The position numbers and the translations under genes are program-made. The notes beneath the pieces are model-generated. The model made no database searches and had not been told where the DNA came from. It was given only the letters and a program-made list of their open reading frames with translations. 8,022 nt of DNA from Sporosarcina sp. (GTDB taxonomy: Bacteria; Bacillota; Bacilli; Bacillales_A; Planococcaceae), in assembly GCA_029263945.1 (NCBI GenBank), contig JARIDM010000263.1, positions 1 to 8,022 of the forward strand, given 5' to 3'. Position 1 is the stretch's first letter, and each line of letters opens with the position of its first letter. Below are positions 6,630-8,022 of this stretch, piece by piece.

Positions 6630-6634
6630 GGTAT
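6610..6634 (+). promoter_or_regulatory. SigB-like promoter upstream of pncA
   Basis: GTTTAA (6610-6615) and AGGTAT (6629-6634) with a 13-bp spacer match the general-stress SigB pattern (GTTTAA, 12-15 bp, GGGTAT) in eleven of twelve positions. A start near 6642 would leave an 80-base leader carrying the palindromes at 6663-6687. The region is AT-rich and the element overlaps the divergent SigA promoter, so chance similarity is a real alternative. Confidence 0.35.
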
Positions 6635-6662
6635 TTTTCGACTATTCTGTTCCCTTTTAAAT

Positions 6663-6687
6663 CACATGACAATTGTCAAGACATGTG
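6663..6687. promoter_or_regulatory. Overlapping palindromes before pncA, probable operator
   Basis: Three inverted repeats overlap here: TGACAATTGTCA (6667-6678, perfect 12-bp palindrome), TGTC-AA-GACA (6674-6683), and an outer CACATG (6663-6668) / CATGTG (6682-6687). They cover the -35 region of the proposed SigA promoter of pncA. The TGTC/GACA unit resembles what I remember of the NiaR (YrxA) site that represses NAD-synthesis and niacin genes in Firmicutes, which would suit a nicotinamidase gene. The repeats are directly visible; the regulator is a guess. Confidence 0.55.
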
Positions 6688-6694
6688 GGATGAT
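6666..6694 (+). promoter_or_regulatory. Possible SigA promoter of pncA
   Basis: ATGACA (6666-6671, five of six) and GATGAT (6689-6694, four of six) have a 17-bp spacer, and the -10 is preceded by TGG (6686-6688), an extended -10. The start would be near 6701, twenty bases before the TTG, with the AAGGAGG site in between. The -35 sits inside the palindromes, as expected for a repressible promoter. Confidence 0.4.
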
Positions 6695-6721
6695 AACATT
6701 AAATGAAGGAGGTTATTAAAA

Positions 6722-7267
6722 TTGAAAAAAGCCCTATTGGTCGTAGATTATACGATAGACTTTGTCGCGCTTGATGGCGCATTGACTTGTGGTCCACCCG
6801 GAATTGCACTTGAAAGTTATATCGCTTCTTTAACAGAGGCATTTGTCGAAGCAGAAGAACTCGTTATTTTCCCAGTGGACGTTCACGACGAAAACGATCC
6901 TTATCATCCTGAAACCACTGCTTTTCCACCTCACAATATTAGGGGAACAACGGGACGTCATTTATACGGCAGGCTTCAAGATGTATATGATGCAAACAAA
7001 GACAACATCCACTGGATGGATAAAACAAGGTTTAGTGCTTTTGCTGGTACGGATTTAGAACTAATTTTACGCGCACGTGGAATCACGGAGTTACATCTCG
7101 TAGGGGTTTGTACAGATATTTGTATCCTACATACTTCAGTAGATGCCTATAACAAAGGCTTCAAGATTGTCATACACGAGCAAGGTGTGGCGAGTTTTGA
7201 TCCCGAGGGACATAGGTGGGCATTACGTCATTTTGAAAATACATTAGGCGCCAAAGTGATTCGATAA
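6722..7267 (+). CDS. pncA: Nicotinamidase PncA (isochorismatase-like hydrolase)
   Basis: Hydrolyses nicotinamide to nicotinate and ammonia in the NAD salvage (Preiss-Handler) route, cytosolic. The 181 residues match the length of B. subtilis PncA (YueJ), and I recognise long stretches of similarity. The catalytic triad is D9 (VVDYT), K101 (WMDKTRFSAF) and C134 (GVCTDICILHT; the Cys after TDI is the nucleophile). Metal ligands are expected at D53, H55, H62 and H71 (PVDVHDE…YHPE…FPPHNIRGT). AGTDLELILR and VASFDPEGHRWALRHF are typical of this branch rather than of isochorismatases. It starts with TTG, supported by GAAGGAGG eight to nine bases upstream (6705-6712). It is divergent from the PLP-enzyme operon and 102 bp ahead of the small membrane protein gene, with no terminator between, so partial co-transcription is possible. 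Confidence 0.93.
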   Translation: MKKALLVVDYTIDFVALDGALTCGPPGIALESYIASLTEAFVEAEELVIFPVDVHDENDPYHPETTAFPPHNIRGTTGRHLYGRLQDVYDANKDNIHWMDKTRFSAFAGTDLELILRARGITELHLVGVCTDICILHTSVDAYNKGFKIVIHEQGVASFDPEGHRWALRHFENTLGAKVIR

Positions 7268-7285
7268 CCTTTTATTAAAATATAT

Positions 7286-7311
7286 GTTTAAAAAACGCTC
7301 CTGAAGGTTAT
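7286..7311 (+). promoter_or_regulatory. SigB-like promoter of the YeaQ-family gene
   Basis: GTTTAA (7286-7291) and GGTTAT (7306-7311) are 14 bp apart, eleven of twelve positions matching the SigB pattern. A start near 7318 is 52 bases before the ATG. In B. subtilis, small YeaQ-family genes such as ydaS are, as I recall, SigB-dependent, so element and gene type agree. No competing SigA promoter with good spacing was found in 7268-7350. Confidence 0.5.
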
Positions 7312-7351
7312 ACCAAGTTATAGATATAACATGACACATATACTGGTATAA
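7308..7351. repeat. Nested inverted repeats before the YeaQ-family gene
   Basis: Outer perfect 8-bp arms TTATACCA (7308-7315) and TGGTATAA (7344-7351) flank an inner pair GTTATA (7317-7322) / TATAAC (7325-7330). They span the -10 element, the likely transcription start and the leader up to the RBS (AAAGGAG, 7351-7357). This could be an operator or a leader hairpin. The AT-rich sequence makes short repeats common, but a perfect nested pair here is more than expected by eye. Confidence 0.45.
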
Positions 7352-7369
7352 AAGGAGTTGGAATTTTAC

Positions 7370-7621
7370 ATGATGAGTTTTATTTGGTTTTTAATTATTG
7401 GTGGCCTGATTGGATGGCTAGCAGGTGCAATTTTAGGTAGAGGCGTTCCAGGAGGAATTATCGGTAACATTATTGCAGGGATTATCGGTGCATGGATTGG
7501 TGGAAAGCTATTAGGAGAATGGGGATGGAGAGTTTCTGATTTTTACGTATTCCCCGCTTTAATCGGTTCTTTAATCTTTGTCTTTATCGTTAGTATCATC
7601 TTACGTTCTATGCGTAGGTAA
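7370..7621 (+). CDS. YeaQ/YmgE/GlsB-family stress membrane protein
   Basis: Small integral membrane protein of the transglycosylase-associated (PF04226-type) family, 83 residues. There are three hydrophobic helices: about residues 3-23 (FIWFLIIGGLIGWLAGAIL), 27-49 (a glycine-zipper stretch PGGIIGNIIAGIIGAWIGG) and 58-79 (YVFPALIGSLIFVFIVSIIL). It ends in a basic RSMRR tail. The first two helices and the GRGVPGGIIGN loop are the family hallmark. Members are induced by general stress; the biochemical role is unknown, and the 'transglycosylase' label is historical. Start: a TTG at 7358 is in frame but touches the ribosome-binding site AAAGGAG (7351-7357), so ATG 7370 (or the next codon, ATG 7373) is preferred. 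That gives the MxFIWFLIIGG start usual for the family. A SigB-like promoter precedes it and a strong terminator follows. Confidence 0.88.
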   Translation: MMSFIWFLIIGGLIGWLAGAILGRGVPGGIIGNIIAGIIGAWIGGKLLGEWGWRVSDFYVFPALIGSLIFVFIVSIILRSMRR

Positions 7622-7629
7622 ATGAATTT

Positions 7630-7673
7630 AAAAACGCCCGCTGATTTAAAACCAAATCAGCGGGCGTTTTTTT
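7630..7673. terminator. Strong bidirectional terminator
   Basis: A perfect 18-bp stem pairs 7630-7647 (AAAAACGCCCGCTGATTT) with 7654-7671 around a 6-base loop. It is GC-rich in the middle and followed by T through 7673 on plus and a T5 run on minus. It serves the YeaQ-family gene (stop 7619-7621) and the converging thioredoxin-like gene, whose TAA (7674-7672) overlaps the T tract. Confidence 0.95.
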
Positions 7674-8022
7674 AATGACTATTGTCAACGAGTTCTTTTA
7701 AATAATGATCATCTAAAGAGGTTTGTACAATATCTGTAATGGTCCCTTCAGTACTAATGATAAAAGTCGTTGGATAAACCATCACTTTATATAAGTCTAG
7801 CACATCCCCTTCTTTGTCCAATAAGATTGGAAAAGTTAAGTTATGTTCCTCAATAAATTCTTGGACCTTTTCGCTTTGTCCTCTTTCTTGGCTCGTCATA
7901 TTAACTGCAAGAATTTCTACGTTATCCTGTTCCTTAAACGATTGATAATAGTCTTCCATAAAAGGCATTTCAACGCGACAAGGCGGACACCATGATGCCC
8001 AGAAATTTAAGATGACCTTTTT
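7672..8022 (-). CDS. TlpA/ResA-like thiol-disulfide oxidoreductase, partial (YneN-like)
   Basis: C-terminal 116 residues of a thioredoxin-fold protein; the N-terminus lies beyond the window edge. The visible part begins KKVILNFWASWCPPCRVEMPF: the strand before the active site and the WCPPC redox motif (Cys pair at codons 12 and 15 of the visible frame, about 7978-7989). The internal ATG at 7968 is not the start, because it would remove the active site. EILAVNMTSQERG, LTFPILLDKEGDV and VYPTTFIIS follow, the last holding the cis-proline of the fold. These proteins usually reduce disulfides outside the membrane, anchored by an N-terminal helix (cytochrome c maturation, spore functions), but the anchor cannot be seen. 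Its position near citB suggests YneN of B. subtilis; the paralogues ResA and StoA remain possible. It converges on the YeaQ-family gene and shares its terminator. Confidence 0.9.
   Translation of the reverse strand, partial: KKVILNFWASWCPPCRVEMPFMEDYYQSFKEQDNVEILAVNMTSQERGQSEKVQEFIEEHNLTFPILLDKEGDVLDLYKVMVYPTTFIISTEGTITDIVQTSLDDHYLKELVDNSH

Noticed and set aside
6436..6660. Plus-strand frame opposite the start of the PLP-enzyme gene
   Set aside because: Overlaps the N-terminal coding sequence and the promoter region on the other strand; composition gives no support.
6674..6679. Perfect TTGACA on the minus strand as a second promoter for the PLP-enzyme operon
   Set aside because: No acceptable -10 lies 16-18 bp downstream; it is explained by the palindromes, and a better promoter exists at 6601-6629.
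6843..7058. Second plus-strand frame inside pncA
   Set aside because: Wholly contained in a gene with a complete catalytic triad; no start signal and no recognisable protein.
7672..7968. Short standalone protein starting at ATG 7968
   Set aside because: The frame stays open to the window edge and the upstream codons hold the WCPPC active site, so this ATG is internal to a truncated gene.

Overview
The window looks like a chromosomal segment of a low-to-moderate GC, endospore-lineage Bacillota (Bacillales, probably Planococcaceae or a close Bacillaceae relative). Three things support this. The YneR/YneQ/YneP genes sit next to a 904-residue AcnA-type aconitase, a cluster I recall around citB in Bacillus. 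Shine-Dalgarno sites are strong (AGGAGG type), and GTG and TTG starts occur. Protein sequences match Bacillales family members throughout. The genus call is inference. No tRNA, rRNA, CRISPR array, insertion sequence or phage gene is visible.

Left block (1-4082): a HesB-like gene (yneR, +) converges on the minus-strand pair yneP-yneQ, a YbgC-type thioesterase followed with no gap by a small protein of unknown function. The two converging transcripts share a bidirectional terminator whose stem contains both stop codons. Upstream is the aconitase gene citB/acnA (minus), with its own terminator, a strong RBS, a short leader able to form a hairpin, a SigA-type promoter, and a 10-bp direct repeat spaced 32 bp. 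That repeat resembles the CcpC full-dyad plus half-dyad arrangement.

Middle block (4083-6629): two minus-strand genes overlapping by 13 bp form one operon. The first encodes a fold-type III PLP enzyme (D-threonine aldolase/D-serine dehydratase-like, 'amino acid deaminase/aldolase'). The second encodes an FAD-linked sugar-1,4-lactone oxidase of the D-arabinono-lactone oxidase family. The real substrates are unknown. No convincing terminator separates this operon from the citB promoter.

Right block (6610-8022): divergent from that operon is pncA (nicotinamidase, TTG start), with overlapping palindromes over its probable -35 region that may be a NAD-metabolism operator. Then comes a small three-helix YeaQ/YmgE-type stress membrane protein. 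Both plus-strand genes have GTTTAA / GG-TAT elements resembling SigB promoters. A very strong bidirectional terminator separates this unit from a converging TlpA/ResA-like thioredoxin-fold protein (YneN-like) whose N-terminus lies outside the window.

No wholly new multi-gene system is evident. The best candidates for undescribed biology are the PLP-enzyme/lactone-oxidase couple, the uncharacterised YneQ and its fusion-like coupling to YneP, and the regulatory DNA between the divergent operon and pncA.
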